Source of the DNA: Sphingomonas sp.
Lineage (GTDB): Bacteria; Pseudomonadota; Alphaproteobacteria; Sphingomonadales; Sphingomonadaceae
Direction: 5' to 3'
NCBI GenBank assembly: GCA_017304655.1
Contig: JAFKLY010000002.1
Coordinates: forward strand, 1 to 64,000
DNA: 64,000 bases
A model generated the notes under the pieces. The model was not told the DNA's origin and did not search any database. It saw only the letters and a list, made by a program, of their open reading frames with translations. This document shows positions 9,661 through 21,741 of the stretch, piece by piece; the first letter of the stretch is position 1; the number at the start of each line of letters is the position of its first letter. Made by a program: the position numbers and the translations under genes.

Positions 9661-9667
9661 CCGGCGC

Positions 9668-11485
9668 TCAGGCCGCTGCGCTCAGATTAGAACGCAGCGC
9701 CGTAAATTCCGCATTGAGATCGCCGATCTGCCGCGCGATCGCATCGGCCGTGTCCAGCAGCTGGCGTGCGGCATCGACCAGTTCGGCCGATCTGGTCCGC
9801 GCTTCCTGCGCAGCGGCAGTGATCTCCCGCATTTCGCTGCGCGTGTCGGCGATCGACGATGCCATGCGCTGGCTGGCGCTTTCCTGGCTGCCGGCGAGCG
9901 CCTCGACCGAATCGGCCTGCTCGCCCACGCGCGTGGCGAGCGCTTCCACAAGCGAGGCACTGGCGAGGAAATCGCCAGCGGTGCGGTTCACTTGCGCGAG
10001 TTGCCGGGCAATCTCCCCGGCGGCCTGACTGGAATCGATCGCGAGCGTCTTGATCTCGCGCGCGACGACGGTGAAGCCGGCGCCCGCCGCGCCGGAGCGA
10101 TGCGCCTCGATATTGGCGTTGACCGAAAGCAGATTGGTCTGCGCCGCAATCCCCTGGATGAGGCCAAGCGCACGGCTGATCCCGCCGACCAGCTCGGAGA
10201 GGGCCTGTGCCTGCGCCCGGTTGTGGCCGGATTGCTCGATCACCTCGCCGCTGTGGGTTCGCGTCGTGGCGGCACTGCCGCGCACATCCGTGACCAGAGT
10301 CAGCAGGCCCAGGCTCTCGCGCTGCACCTCGTCGATGCGGGCGGCGGCGGCGCTGACGCTATGTGCGACGGAATCGGCCATGTCGCGCGACTGGGCCGAG
10401 GTGCTGGCCAGCGTCGTTGCCATGTCGCGCATTGTCGTGGAGGCGCTCCCCAAGGCTGAGACGAGCTGGGACAGCACGGCATCGAAGCGGGCGAAGTGCG
10501 AATCAATCAGCCGCGCACGGGCCTGTCCCGCCCGGGCTTCCTCCAGCTCCCTGGCGTGCAGGGCCTCTTCCAGTTCGCGCCGGCGCATCGCTTCTTCCTG
10601 CTCGCTGTGGCGCAGGGCTTCCTCGGCGCGTTGCTGTTCCTGCCGGGCGCGTTCGGCCTGTTGCGCAAGGGCATCGGCCTGGGTGAGTGCCTGCGCGATG
10701 GCGCCGATCTCGTCGTGACGGTCCGTGCCGGGCACGCCCTCGTCCGTGTCCCGCTGCGTGCGGCGCAGATGCTCGGCAATGGCGGCGAGCGGCCGCACCA
10801 GTCGTGTCTCGCCCAGATGCGCAATGAGCGTGCCGCCGGCGATCGCGCCAATGGTGACGGCGAGCAGCAGCAGCTCGGCGGCGAAGTTGACCCAGCGCAG
10901 CACGGCGCGGTCCTGCGTTGCGGTGGCCTTCAGCTCTTCGGTCGCGCGGGCGATTCGGCCGAGCAGTGGATCGACCCCGCCGAAAAACTGGCCGGAGAGG
11001 AAAAAGTCGAGACGGTCGTGGTCATTGGCCTCCAGCAAGGTCTGCAAGCGGTCGAGCGCCTTGTCCGCGTCCGGCCGCTCGTCGCTGAATTGCCCGGCGA
11101 TCTCGGGCGCGGCGGCGTCCAGCTCGCGCCATTCCGCGCCGAGCCCGGCCTGGATGTCGCGCAGCGCCGTTGCGCCGCCCGTTGCGTCGATCGTGCCGAT
11201 CCGCACCTTGTCGGCAATCGCCCAGCTTGTTTGATAGGCGGTGGCTATGGTCTGGAGCTGACTCATCGGGGCGATGCGCTGTTCGACGAGTCGCGTGGAA
11301 ATCATGCGATTGACGGTAAGCGCGCCGAGCTGCGCGACGATCAGCAGCAGCAAAATCGACCCAGCCGCGAGCAGCAGCCGGGCCAGCTGCCGCGAAAGCG
11401 AGAGGCCCTGGCCCCGCTTCGCGCGGGATGACGGCGGTAATTTCCAGCTGCGCGGCAGACGCATGGTTTTTGGTCTCTCGTTCAT
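9668..11485 (-). CDS. Methyl-accepting chemotaxis-like protein
   Basis: 605 residues: N-terminal membrane helix (~33-55), a roughly 140-residue periplasmic sensor region, a second helix (~200-223), a HAMP segment, a long charged coiled coil, and an MCP signalling domain whose hairpin tip reads QTNLLSVNANIEA followed by GFTVVAREIKTLA. It is expected to signal to CheA/CheW, but no che genes lie in the window. The sensor region is helical and rich in Ala and Asp; the ligand cannot be guessed. Confidence 0.88.
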   Translation of the reverse strand: MNERPKTMRLPRSWKLPPSSRAKRGQGLSLSRQLARLLLAAGSILLLLIVAQLGALTVNRMISTRLVEQRIAPMSQLQTIATAYQTSWAIADKVRIGTIDATGGATALRDIQAGLGAEWRELDAAAPEIAGQFSDERPDADKALDRLQTLLEANDHDRLDFFLSGQFFGGVDPLLGRIARATEELKATATQDRAVLRWVNFAAELLLLAVTIGAIAGGTLIAHLGETRLVRPLAAIAEHLRRTQRDTDEGVPGTDRHDEIGAIAQALTQADALAQQAERARQEQQRAEEALRHSEQEEAMRRRELEEALHARELEEARAGQARARLIDSHFARFDAVLSQLVSALGSASTTMRDMATTLASTSAQSRDMADSVAHSVSAAAARIDEVQRESLGLLTLVTDVRGSAATTRTHSGEVIEQSGHNRAQAQALSELVGGISRALGLIQGIAAQTNLLSVNANIEAHRSGAAGAGFTVVAREIKTLAIDSSQAAGEIARQLAQVNRTAGDFLASASLVEALATRVGEQADSVEALAGSQESASQRMASSIADTRSEMREITAAAQEARTRSAELVDAARQLLDTADAIARQIGDLNAEFTALRSNLSAAA

Positions 11486-11847
11486 GGCGGCCCGGTTCTG
11501 TGACCTGGTTTCGCCGCCGCCATAGTGAACGAGCTCTTGAGGAATAGTTATTTCGACCAGGAAAATGATGTAATATCAATGTCATCAATGTGTAACATCT
11601 TCTGCTATGCCGCTGCGCCAGCGCGCGAGCCCGGCGGCTGGCCCAACGGCAGGAGCGCCGCGCTCGGCCGGCGGGCGTGCCAGAGAAGTTGCGCTTCCGC
11701 CGCGCCTTTCACCTATCGGCCCGCGCCGGTCCCTCCCGGCTTGCATCGCGGGGCGACCCCTGCTAACCGCCCCCGCGTGTCAAGGGGGGCGCCGCAACGC
11801 CTCCCCATTTTTGGCGCATTCAACTCGAATGAGAGGCATAGGCGCGC
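11486..11847. other. Divergent intergenic region between MCP gene and atp operon
   Basis: About 360 bp without a supported gene. The first ~120 bp are AT-rich (around 11524-11605), with the heptamer ATCAATG occurring twice near 11575-11592, and probably hold the promoter of the minus-strand receptor gene. The remainder is GC-rich and must hold the atp operon promoter, though no clear -35/-10 pair can be picked out. Short frames here lack any family resemblance. Confidence 0.6.
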
Positions 11848-13934
<2,087 letters not shown>

Positions 13935-13979
13935 GTTGGTTCGCTTTCCCCATCCGGCTCCGGCCGGTTGGGGGCATGG

Positions 13980-14000
13980 ATGCCGGGACATTCCCGGCAT
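13980..14000 (+). repeat. Hairpin in the atpA-atpG spacer
   Basis: ATGCCGGG (13980-13987) pairs with CCCGGCAT (13993-14000) around a 5-nt loop in which A and T can also pair. It lies inside the 91-bp spacer between atpA and atpG. Its wording resembles scattered intergenic palindromes of sphingomonad genomes. There is no T-tract, so it should not stop transcription; a processing or stability role is possible. Confidence 0.6.
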
Positions 14001-14025
14001 GACGTTGAAAAGGTAGGTTGAGCCA

Positions 14026-14898
14026 GTGGCTTCGCTCAAGGAACTCAAGGGTCGGATCGCCTCGGTCAAGTCGACCCAGAAGATCACCAAGGCCAAGCAG
14101 ATGGTCGCGGCGGCGAAGCTGCGCAAGGCGCAGGCTGCGGCGGAAGCGGCGCGGCCCTATGCCCAGCGGCTCGAAAAGGTCGTCGCCAGCCTTGCCACCA
14201 AGGTGAGCGGTGACAGCGCGCCCCGGCTGCTGGCCGGCACCGGCAAGGATCAGGTGCACCTGCTGCTCGTCGCCAATGGCGACAAGGGCCTTTCCGGCGC
14301 GTTCAACGCCAACATCGTGAAAGCCGCCGTCGCCAAGGCGAAGGCGCTTCTCGCGCAGGGCAAGACGGTCAAGTTCTACCTCGTCGGCCGCAAGGGCCGC
14401 GCGGTGATCGCCCGCACCTTCCCCGGCATGATCGTGGGCGACTATGACACGACGGCCGTGCGCATGCCCGGCTTCGATGAAGCCCATGCCGTGGCGCAGG
14501 ACGTGTCCGCGCGTTTCTTCGCCGGCGAGTTCGACGTGGCGCATCTCTTCTACTCGGCGTTCCGCTCCGCCCTCGTGCAGATCCCGACCGAGCAGCAGAT
14601 CATCCCCGTCGCCGTCCCGGCCGACGCTCCGGCGTCTTCGGGTGCCGCGGTGGAATATGAGCCGGACGAGGAAGCGATCCTCGCCGATCTGCTGCCGCGC
14701 AACATCACGATCCAGATCTTCAAGGCTCTCCTTGAAAACATGGCCTCGGAGCAGGGCGCCTCAATGACGGCGATGGACAACGCCACGCGCAACGCGGGCG
14801 ACCTCATCAATCGTCTCACGATCGAATATAACCGCAGCCGTCAGGCCGCGATCACCACCGAACTGGTGGAAATCATCTCGGGCGCTGAAGCGCTCTAA
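14026..14898 (+). CDS. atpG: F0F1 ATP synthase subunit gamma
   Basis: 290 residues, full length. Central rotor shaft of F1. The N-terminus ([20 protein letters not shown]) and the C-terminal [20 protein letters not shown] coiled-coil helix are diagnostic. Start is GTG with AAGGTAGG a few bases ahead. Third gene of the operon. Confidence 0.98.
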   Translation: MASLKELKGRIASVKSTQKITKAKQMVAAAKLRKAQAAAEAARPYAQRLEKVVASLATKVSGDSAPRLLAGTGKDQVHLLLVANGDKGLSGAFNANIVKAAVAKAKALLAQGKTVKFYLVGRKGRAVIARTFPGMIVGDYDTTAVRMPGFDEAHAVAQDVSARFFAGEFDVAHLFYSAFRSALVQIPTEQQIIPVAVPADAPASSGAAVEYEPDEEAILADLLPRNITIQIFKALLENMASEQGASMTAMDNATRNAGDLINRLTIEYNRSRQAAITTELVEIISGAEAL

Positions 14899-16371
<1,473 letters not shown>

Positions 16372-16393
16372 TCGCCCGAGCATAAATAAGGAT

Positions 16394-16417
16394 CCCTCCC
16401 TGCCTCTGCGGGGAGGG
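16394..16417 (+). repeat. Hairpin in the atpD-atpC spacer
   Basis: CCCTCCCTGC (16394-16403) pairs with GCGGGGAGGG (16408-16417) with a CTCT loop, ten pairs including one G-T. It sits in the 66-bp gap before atpC. It lacks a T-tract and could modulate the level of the last cistron. Confidence 0.6.
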
Positions 16418-16437
16418 CCAACACAGAGGTTTAAGGC

Positions 16438-16692
16438 ATGGCCCTGCATTTCGAACTCGTGACCCCGGAACGCCTCGTCCTCTCGGAAGAGGTGTACATG
16501 GTCGTCGTGCCCGGCACGGAAGGCGAATTCGGCGTGCTGGAAGGCCATGCCCCCTTCATGTCCACCGTGAAGGACGGCGCGCTCAAGGTCTACGCAACCG
16601 CCAGCGCCGAGCCGCGCATCGTTCAGGTCGAGGGCGGCTTTGCCGAAGTGAGCGAAAGCGGCCTTACCGTGCTTGCCGAGAAGGCGGGCTGA
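16438..16692 (+). CDS. atpC: F0F1 ATP synthase subunit epsilon
   Basis: 84 residues, short because it carries only the N-terminal beta-sandwich domain ([33 protein letters not shown]), as is usual in alphaproteobacteria; the C-terminal helical inhibitory domain is absent. Couples the rotor to F0 and closes the operon. Start ATG follows a GAGG stretch. Confidence 0.96.
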   Translation: MALHFELVTPERLVLSEEVYMVVVPGTEGEFGVLEGHAPFMSTVKDGALKVYATASAEPRIVQVEGGFAEVSESGLTVLAEKAG

Positions 16693-16774
16693 GGGGCGCG
16701 CGCTGGCGTCTCACACCGTTTGTTAACCAATCTGCCATAGCCGTGCTCCCGACCATTTCGGGGAAGCGGCCTGC

Positions 16775-18067
16775 ATGTTCCAGTCCGATCGTGCACAGTT
16801 TCGAGTAGGCGTCACCGATGTCCAGGTGACCATTGTGATGCCGTGCCTCAACGAAATTCAGTCTTTGCCGCATTGCATCGCCAATGCGCAGGAGGCTCTG
16901 CGTCGTATCGAGAAAATTCATGGTTTTGCTGGCGAAATCGTTATCGCCGACAATGGTTCGACGGATGGTAGCCAGGCGCTCGCTCTGTCGCTCGGCGCGC
17001 GCGTCGTGCCAGTCGCGGCTCGCGGATATGGAGCGGCGTTGATCGGCGGTTGCCAATCAGCGCACGGGCGCTTCATCCTAATGGGTGACTGCGACGGCAG
17101 CTATGACTTTATCGATGGCGTCGAGATGATCGGCCAGCTGGTCGAGGGACATGCCCTGTGCATGGGCTCGCGCTTCGATGGCGGTATTGCGCCAGGCGCT
17201 ATGCCTTGGAAGAACCGATATATTGGCAACCCAGTGTTGACCGGGATACTCAATCTCTTTTTCCGGGCCGGTATCAATGATGCACATTGCGGATTGCGTG
17301 CGATCCGGAAGGAGAGCTTTCTCCGCCTCAAGCTCACGGGCACGGGTATGGAGTTCGCCAGTGAGATGGTTATCAAGGCGGCACTGCTGAAATTTCCGAT
17401 CACGCAGGTCCCGGCAACACTCTCGCCCGATCTGCGTGATCGCGCTCCGCACCTGCGCCCTTGGCGAGACGGATGGCGCCATTTGCGCTATCTGCTGATG
17501 CTCTCGCCTACATGGGTGTTTGGGATGCCGGCGTTGTTTGCGCTCGGCTTGGGAATGTTGGTCATGCTGACCGCAGTGTTATTTACATTCGGAGTTATTG
17601 GCGGCGAACGTGTCTTTGGAGAAAGCTGGATTGTCGGCGCTGGCTTCCTTATCACTATAGGGCATCTCAGTGCGGTGATGGCAATGGCGACGCATTTTCT
17701 TGGTGTGGTCAGTGGCTATCGCACAATCCGGCCATCTCTGAGGTTTGCTCGTCGTTTCCTGTCGCTAGAGGCGTCGCTTGCGATTGGGTTTGTTGCTCTT
17801 GCCTTTTCTACTGTCACACTGCTGGCCGTTGGAGATTATTGGCGATCAACGGGCTTTGTCGCGCTGCCTTCCATTCTTCCGGTAGTCATTGGTGCAGTTT
17901 CTGGCGTCATCGGCATGCAGACGATTCTGGGGGGCTTTCTTCTCGCCATCATTGCTGGGCACAAGGCCGAGTTTGGCCGTCAGCTCACGGAATTTCTTCC
18001 GAATGACGGGGAGCCAGATGTGCTAACCTTCGATGACGCTCCCATTGTCTCGCGATCGGTCGCATGA
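16775..18067 (+). CDS. Family 2 glycosyltransferase with C-terminal membrane helices (polyprenyl-phosphate type)
   Basis: 430 residues. The N-terminal GT-A domain begins VTIVMPCLNE, with DNGSTDGS at ~59-66 and a DCD motif at 105-107 (GDCDGSYD) for nucleotide-sugar and metal. Four membrane helices follow after ~240. This architecture fits enzymes that load a sugar onto undecaprenyl phosphate (GtrB/DPM-like). The next gene is a GtrA protein overlapping by ATGA, which supports that role. GC content falls here relative to the atp operon. Start ATG has GGGGAAG upstream. The sugar is unknown. Confidence 0.85.
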   Translation: MFQSDRAQFRVGVTDVQVTIVMPCLNEIQSLPHCIANAQEALRRIEKIHGFAGEIVIADNGSTDGSQALALSLGARVVPVAARGYGAALIGGCQSAHGRFILMGDCDGSYDFIDGVEMIGQLVEGHALCMGSRFDGGIAPGAMPWKNRYIGNPVLTGILNLFFRAGINDAHCGLRAIRKESFLRLKLTGTGMEFASEMVIKAALLKFPITQVPATLSPDLRDRAPHLRPWRDGWRHLRYLLMLSPTWVFGMPALFALGLGMLVMLTAVLFTFGVIGGERVFGESWIVGAGFLITIGHLSAVMAMATHFLGVVSGYRTIRPSLRFARRFLSLEASLAIGFVALAFSTVTLLAVGDYWRSTGFVALPSILPVVIGAVSGVIGMQTILGGFLLAIIAGHKAEFGRQLTEFLPNDGEPDVLTFDDAPIVSRSVA

Positions 18068-18453
18068 TCGGGCAGGTGATACGTTTTTGCGTGGTCGGCG
18101 CGCTTTCGGCGGGGTTGAATGTCGCAATCATCATTTTTCTGACCGAAGTTTTCAGATTCCATTATCTCGTCTCGATCGTCGCTTGCTTCGTCCTTGTGAC
18201 GTTATTCGGGTTTGTGATGAACCGAGGTTGGACATTTGGTGTGACGGGTCCTGGGAAAGGAACGCAATTCCTTCGCTATATGATGATCGCAGGGCTCGGT
18301 GTCGCAATCACACTAATTTTCTCTATGGTCATGGTTCGCGCTGGCCTGCCATATTATGGCGCCGCTTATGGCGCTGCGATCATACTTGCGCCTTATAATT
18401 TTTTTGCACATCGCTATCTGTCGTTTCGCGTTCATGATCTGTGCAAGGAATAG
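18064..18453 (+). CDS. GtrA family membrane protein
   Basis: 129 residues with four hydrophobic helices and the GtrA signatures FCVVGALSAGLNVAI and GFVMNRGWTF. GtrA proteins are thought to flip polyprenyl-phosphate-linked sugars across the inner membrane. It overlaps the stop of the GT2 gene by four bases, so the two are co-translated. AT-richer than the flanking chromosome. Confidence 0.9.
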   Translation: MIGQVIRFCVVGALSAGLNVAIIIFLTEVFRFHYLVSIVACFVLVTLFGFVMNRGWTFGVTGPGKGTQFLRYMMIAGLGVAITLIFSMVMVRAGLPYYGAAYGAAIILAPYNFFAHRYLSFRVHDLCKE

Positions 18454-18485
18454 ATATATTCCAGTCAAGGATCAGGGTTGATTCA

Positions 18486-19379
18486 GTGCCGGCTTTCGAT
18501 CTTTCACCTTATGCCAACTGCCCCGGCCGTTCGCGTCGTTGCCAATTCGTCGACGACGCGCACCTTGCGATCGAGACCGGACACCCGCTCATGCCGGTCG
18601 TAGACATCTATCGATGCGCATTTTGCGGCCACGGCGTTACGAGACCGGCGATGGCTGATGTTGCTCCGCTGTATGCAGGGCGACAAAGTGATGACTTTCT
18701 CATGCGCGACAGGGGCTGGATCCGGGCGTTGAAATTGCTGAGCTTTCGTGCGCTGGCAAAAAGGCTCTTGCGGCACTTGCGCAGCGACGAAAGACCCTGT
18801 GTGGCTGACTTCGGGACCGGGAATGGGATGCTTGCGGCCTGCCTCGCTGAGGCGCTGCCGTCCGGAGATATCTATGGTCTCGACTTTTTCGATAGCGCGC
18901 CATCCGAAATTGGAGCAGCCCGCTATCTAAAGTTCGACGACACGGAGATGCTCAAGACACGGGTGGACCTACTGACCTGCTTTCACGTTCTTGAGCACGA
19001 TGATGATCCTCATGCTTTCCTGAAACGCCTCGTCGGCTTTCTCAAGCCGGGCGGATGCCTCGCCATCGAGGTGCCCAACGTAGATTGTGTTTGGACTGGT
19101 TGGTTTGGGGCGGCCTGTGCCAACTGGTACGCACCCTTTCACCGGGTCCATTTCAGTCGATCGAGTTTGCGCGCCTTGTTGGCGTCACAAGGCCTGAAGA
19201 TTGAACGAGAGGACGACATTTGCGGGCCGACGATCGCCATGTCACTTGCGGGGCTGCTGCGCTGCCGCCCCAATGCCTGGCTCTTTGCAGCAGGAATCGC
19301 GTTTAGGCCAGCGCAGTGGTTGGCCGAAAAGGTGACCCGGCGACCAAGCGCACTGAGGGTGGTCGTCAGGAATTGCTAG
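18486..19379 (+). CDS. Class I SAM-dependent methyltransferase
   Basis: About 297 residues from a GTG at 18486, which has CAGGG a short distance upstream; a GTG at 18441 overlapping gtrA is the alternative. The N-terminal part has paired cysteines (NCPGRSRRC and RCAFCGHG) that may bind zinc. The SAM fold follows with motif I VADFGTGNGMLA and LTCFHVLEHDDDP, as in glycan-modifying methyltransferases. Its stop lies in the CTAG where the IS transposase also ends, so the original C-terminus may have been trimmed by the insertion. Substrate unknown; presumably a sugar in this cluster. Confidence 0.8.
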   Translation: MPAFDLSPYANCPGRSRRCQFVDDAHLAIETGHPLMPVVDIYRCAFCGHGVTRPAMADVAPLYAGRQSDDFLMRDRGWIRALKLLSFRALAKRLLRHLRSDERPCVADFGTGNGMLAACLAEALPSGDIYGLDFFDSAPSEIGAARYLKFDDTEMLKTRVDLLTCFHVLEHDDDPHAFLKRLVGFLKPGGCLAIEVPNVDCVWTGWFGAACANWYAPFHRVHFSRSSLRALLASQGLKIEREDDICGPTIAMSLAGLLRCRPNAWLFAAGIAFRPAQWLAEKVTRRPSALRVVVRNC

Positions 19380-19684
19380 GTCGTCGACTCATAAAAACGG
19401 AGCCACAGTCGCATTGAAGCGAGCTGTACCATTGCGAAGAAGTTCTCGGCGAGCTTGTCGTAGCGTGTGGCGATGCGCCGGAAATGCTTGAGCTTGCTGA
19501 AGAAGCGTTCGACCAGATTACGCTCCCGGTAGAGCCGCTTGCTGAAGCATGGTTTCCATTTGCGATTGGATTTCGCCGGGCTGTTGGGCACCGCCCCCTG
19601 CGTCTCGATTAAGTTGCGGATGCCATCGGCATCATAGGCTTTGTCGGCCAGAACGATGGTGCGCGGGTTGAGCCGGTCGAGCAA
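19376..19684 (-). CDS. IS5-family transposase, downstream frame (C-terminal part)
   Basis: 102 residues from the first ATG, but the family match extends upstream in this frame to about 19820 (GRSRGGLTTKIHAVVD, GQAHDGPAAY). It holds the second catalytic Asp (VLADKAYDAD) and the final Glu (RNLVERFFSKLK). Probably made only as a fusion with the upstream frame. Confidence 0.8.
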   Translation of the reverse strand: MLDRLNPRTIVLADKAYDADGIRNLIETQGAVPNSPAKSNRKWKPCFSKRLYRERNLVERFFSKLKHFRRIATRYDKLAENFFAMVQLASMRLWLRFYESTT

Positions 19685-19722
19685 CTGATACGCCGCCGGT
19701 CCGTCATGCGCCTGCCCAGCGG

Positions 19723-20142
19723 TCAGGCCAAGCCGGATCGGGAGGCCTTGCGTATCAACGACGGCATGGATTTTGGTCGTGAGGCCTCCTCGGGAACGAC
19801 CGAGACAATGATCTCGATCCCCCTTTTTGCCGTCGCAGCCTGTTGATGCGCGCGGATAGAAGTGCTGTCGATCATCTGGATGTCTCCGTCATGGGCGGCG
19901 GTGATGGCGTCCATCATTCGGTCCCATACGCCTGCTTTGCGCCAACGCACGAAGCGGTTGTAACAGGTGGTGCGCGGGCCATAGCGTTCCGGCAGATCGC
20001 GCCATGGCGCACCAGAGCGCAGAACCCAGAAGATGCCGTTGAGAACGCGGCGGTCATCGACGCGCGGCACACCTCGCGGTTTGTTGGGCAACAGCGGCTC
20101 GATCGCGCGCCATTCGAAGTCAGTCAGGTCATATCGGCTCAT
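19723..20142 (-). CDS. IS5-family transposase, upstream frame
   Basis: 139 codons before the frame runs past the A5G5 slip site into unrelated residues (about the last 30 are out of the family frame). Contains the N-terminal DUF4096-like/helical domain and the first catalytic Asp (MIDSTSI). Needs a -1 shift to yield a complete transposase. Confidence 0.8.
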   Translation of the reverse strand: MSRYDLTDFEWRAIEPLLPNKPRGVPRVDDRRVLNGIFWVLRSGAPWRDLPERYGPRTTCYNRFVRWRKAGVWDRMMDAITAAHDGDIQMIDSTSIRAHQQAATAKRGIEIIVSVVPEEASRPKSMPSLIRKASRSGLA

Positions 20143-20233
20143 GCTGACGCTGAATCAGAGTTTGGCACAATGGGAAAGCGGTCAGTCCGCCAACACCCCT
20201 TGCAGATATTCCGCTGTGGCTGCACGATTGGCG

Positions 20234-20515
20234 ATGACTATCGAAACACTGCTGTTTGCTGGCGTGATTTTTGGCCTTATTGTTGGGCTGGCTTTCCGCA
20301 GTCATAAGCTTGGATGTGCTGCCCTATGGATCGTACCCATAGCCGTATTCGCCTATGTGGACTGGTGGCAGAACGCTCATCCTGAAAATCTACGATCTAC
20401 CAGTGGGCTTGATTTCGTCTTTAGCCTCCCTTGGCCCAGCATGGGTGCAATGGGCGGTTATCTCGTCGGGATCGCGATCAGGTATGCGGTGGTTGAAAAA
20501 CGGAACGGCAACTGA
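20234..20515 (+). CDS. Small three-helix membrane protein of unknown function
   Basis: 93 residues from the ATG at 20234; the longer open frame upstream is IS sequence read in another frame. Three hydrophobic segments (TLLFAGVIFGLIVGLAF; ALWIVPIAVFAYVDWW; MGGYLVGIAIRYAV). No family recognised. It follows the IS and may once have belonged to the same transcript as the GT2-GtrA-methyltransferase genes. Confidence 0.5.
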   Translation: MTIETLLFAGVIFGLIVGLAFRSHKLGCAALWIVPIAVFAYVDWWQNAHPENLRSTSGLDFVFSLPWPSMGAMGGYLVGIAIRYAVVEKRNGN

Positions 20516-20553
20516 CCATCAATGTCGATCATATCCGTTTATGGGTTCACAAC

Positions 20554-21741
20554 CTAGTTACGGATCATCGAGTGCAGACTAGCGCGCACGTGTGCGACAG
20601 AACTTTCCATCGAGAGCCTCTCGGCGTTTTTCCCATACCAGTTGCGAGTGCTTTGGCGGAGCGTTGAACTTCGGGCCAGGCACCGCGTGATGGCTGATGC
20701 CAGCGTGTCAGCGCTGGCGTCCGGTGCCTTGTATCCGTTCTGGCCATCATCGACCAATTCGGTGGCTGCGTTGTCTTCCCCATCAATGACGACAACGGGG
20801 ATTCCGCAGGCCGATGCTTCAGCCACAACGATGCCATAACCCTCGCGTTCGGAAGGCTGCACCAGCACACTCGCTGTAGCGATGGTCCGGTCCATCAGTT
20901 CTTGATCTACGAAGCCGGGCAGGTCGATCCGTTGATTGAGCCCTAGTCCAGTGATTTGAGCTTTGATTGAGGCGAACTCCGGACCAGAACCAAATATCAC
21001 GGCTTTGAGTTCGCGCTCTCCAGCCATGCAAATCGCCAGTGCCTCGACGAGCAAGGACACGCGTTTTTCGGCTATCAGCCGGCCGGCATAAACGACGACC
21101 GGCGGATTGGATGCCTCCATCAGCGGATGGCGGCCGGAGCCGGGGAAAAAGCCCGTTAATGGAATCACATTTTTCAGTCCAAGCAGCTCGCGGGCTCGCT
21201 GAGCGTGTAACTGACTGAAACTATAGGCTGATTGCGGAATGTAGGCGCAGAGCTTCTGAGTGACCCACCCCAGCTTGCCGAGGCGGCCTAAATAACTTTC
21301 CCAATAAGTCTTTGTCCAAACCTCAATCCAATCAACCGCTATCCTGAAAGAGAAGATTGGCTTTAGTATCCCGACTGCAATGAGAGAAAAAAATGGGAAG
21401 GATGCAGTGTGAATATAATCATATCGACGTCCGTGGCGCAGCATGTGCCAGAAAATACCGAGCCCGAACATCACAGGTGGAAGAATTCGCCGCCGCCCGC
21501 TCACATATAGCGCCATTCTCGGCGAAACCGCGACAACCCTCACGCCTTGAATGTCCGGCTCGTCGGTGCGTTCCCATTGGCGCATCGTGAGGTAGGTGAC
21601 TTCATGGCCGTCTGCGGCCAGCCCCTCTGCCAGCCGCCTGTACCAGCGCTCGGCGCCGCCGATTGTCCAGGGGAAAAGGCAATCATAAATGACGCAAATA
21701 CGCATGGTGGCCGGGCTTGCCTGAGAGTTTATTTGAGACAT
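20554..21741 (-). CDS. Family 4 glycosyltransferase
   Basis: 395 residues with a two-Rossmann GT-B fold. The N-terminus RICVIYDCLFPWTIGGAERW and the C-terminal EREGYGIVVAEASACGIPVV (the E-x7-E donor site) are typical of GT4 retaining enzymes of the lipopolysaccharide/exopolysaccharide type. The ATG at 21741 overlaps the preceding gene's end by 13 bp; an internal ATG at 21708 is possible. Co-transcribed with the polytopic glycosyltransferase upstream. Donor and acceptor unknown. Confidence 0.87.
   Translation of the reverse strand: MSQINSQASPATMRICVIYDCLFPWTIGGAERWYRRLAEGLAADGHEVTYLTMRQWERTDEPDIQGVRVVAVSPRMALYVSGRRRILPPVMFGLGIFWHMLRHGRRYDYIHTASFPFFSLIAVGILKPIFSFRIAVDWIEVWTKTYWESYLGRLGKLGWVTQKLCAYIPQSAYSFSQLHAQRARELLGLKNVIPLTGFFPGSGRHPLMEASNPPVVVYAGRLIAEKRVSLLVEALAICMAGERELKAVIFGSGPEFASIKAQITGLGLNQRIDLPGFVDQELMDRTIATASVLVQPSEREGYGIVVAEASACGIPVVVIDGEDNAATELVDDGQNGYKAPDASADTLASAITRCLARSSTLRQSTRNWYGKNAERLSMESSVAHVRASLHSMIRN

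Larger units (their letters stand above)
19376..20142 (-). mobile_element. IS5-family (IS427-like) insertion sequence, transposase in two frames
   Basis: Two minus-strand reading frames together give one IS5-type DDE transposase of about 255 residues. The first (20142-19723) begins MSRYDLTDFEWRAIEPLLP and holds IDSTSIRAHQQAA; the second (ending 19376) carries VLADKAYDAD, the Y-R-E-R-N-LVER-FF block and the C-terminus. They are joined by a -1 shift at A5G5 around 19819-19828. This organisation is common in the group and may be programmed frameshifting, or it may be a decay mutation. Terminal inverted repeats and target duplication could not be fixed; both sides share only an ACTC core. Confidence 0.85.

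Noticed and set aside
19371..20180. Terminal inverted repeats and target-site duplication of the IS
   Set aside because: Only an ACTC core is common to both sides; no convincing inverted repeat or duplicated target could be aligned, so exact ends are not given.
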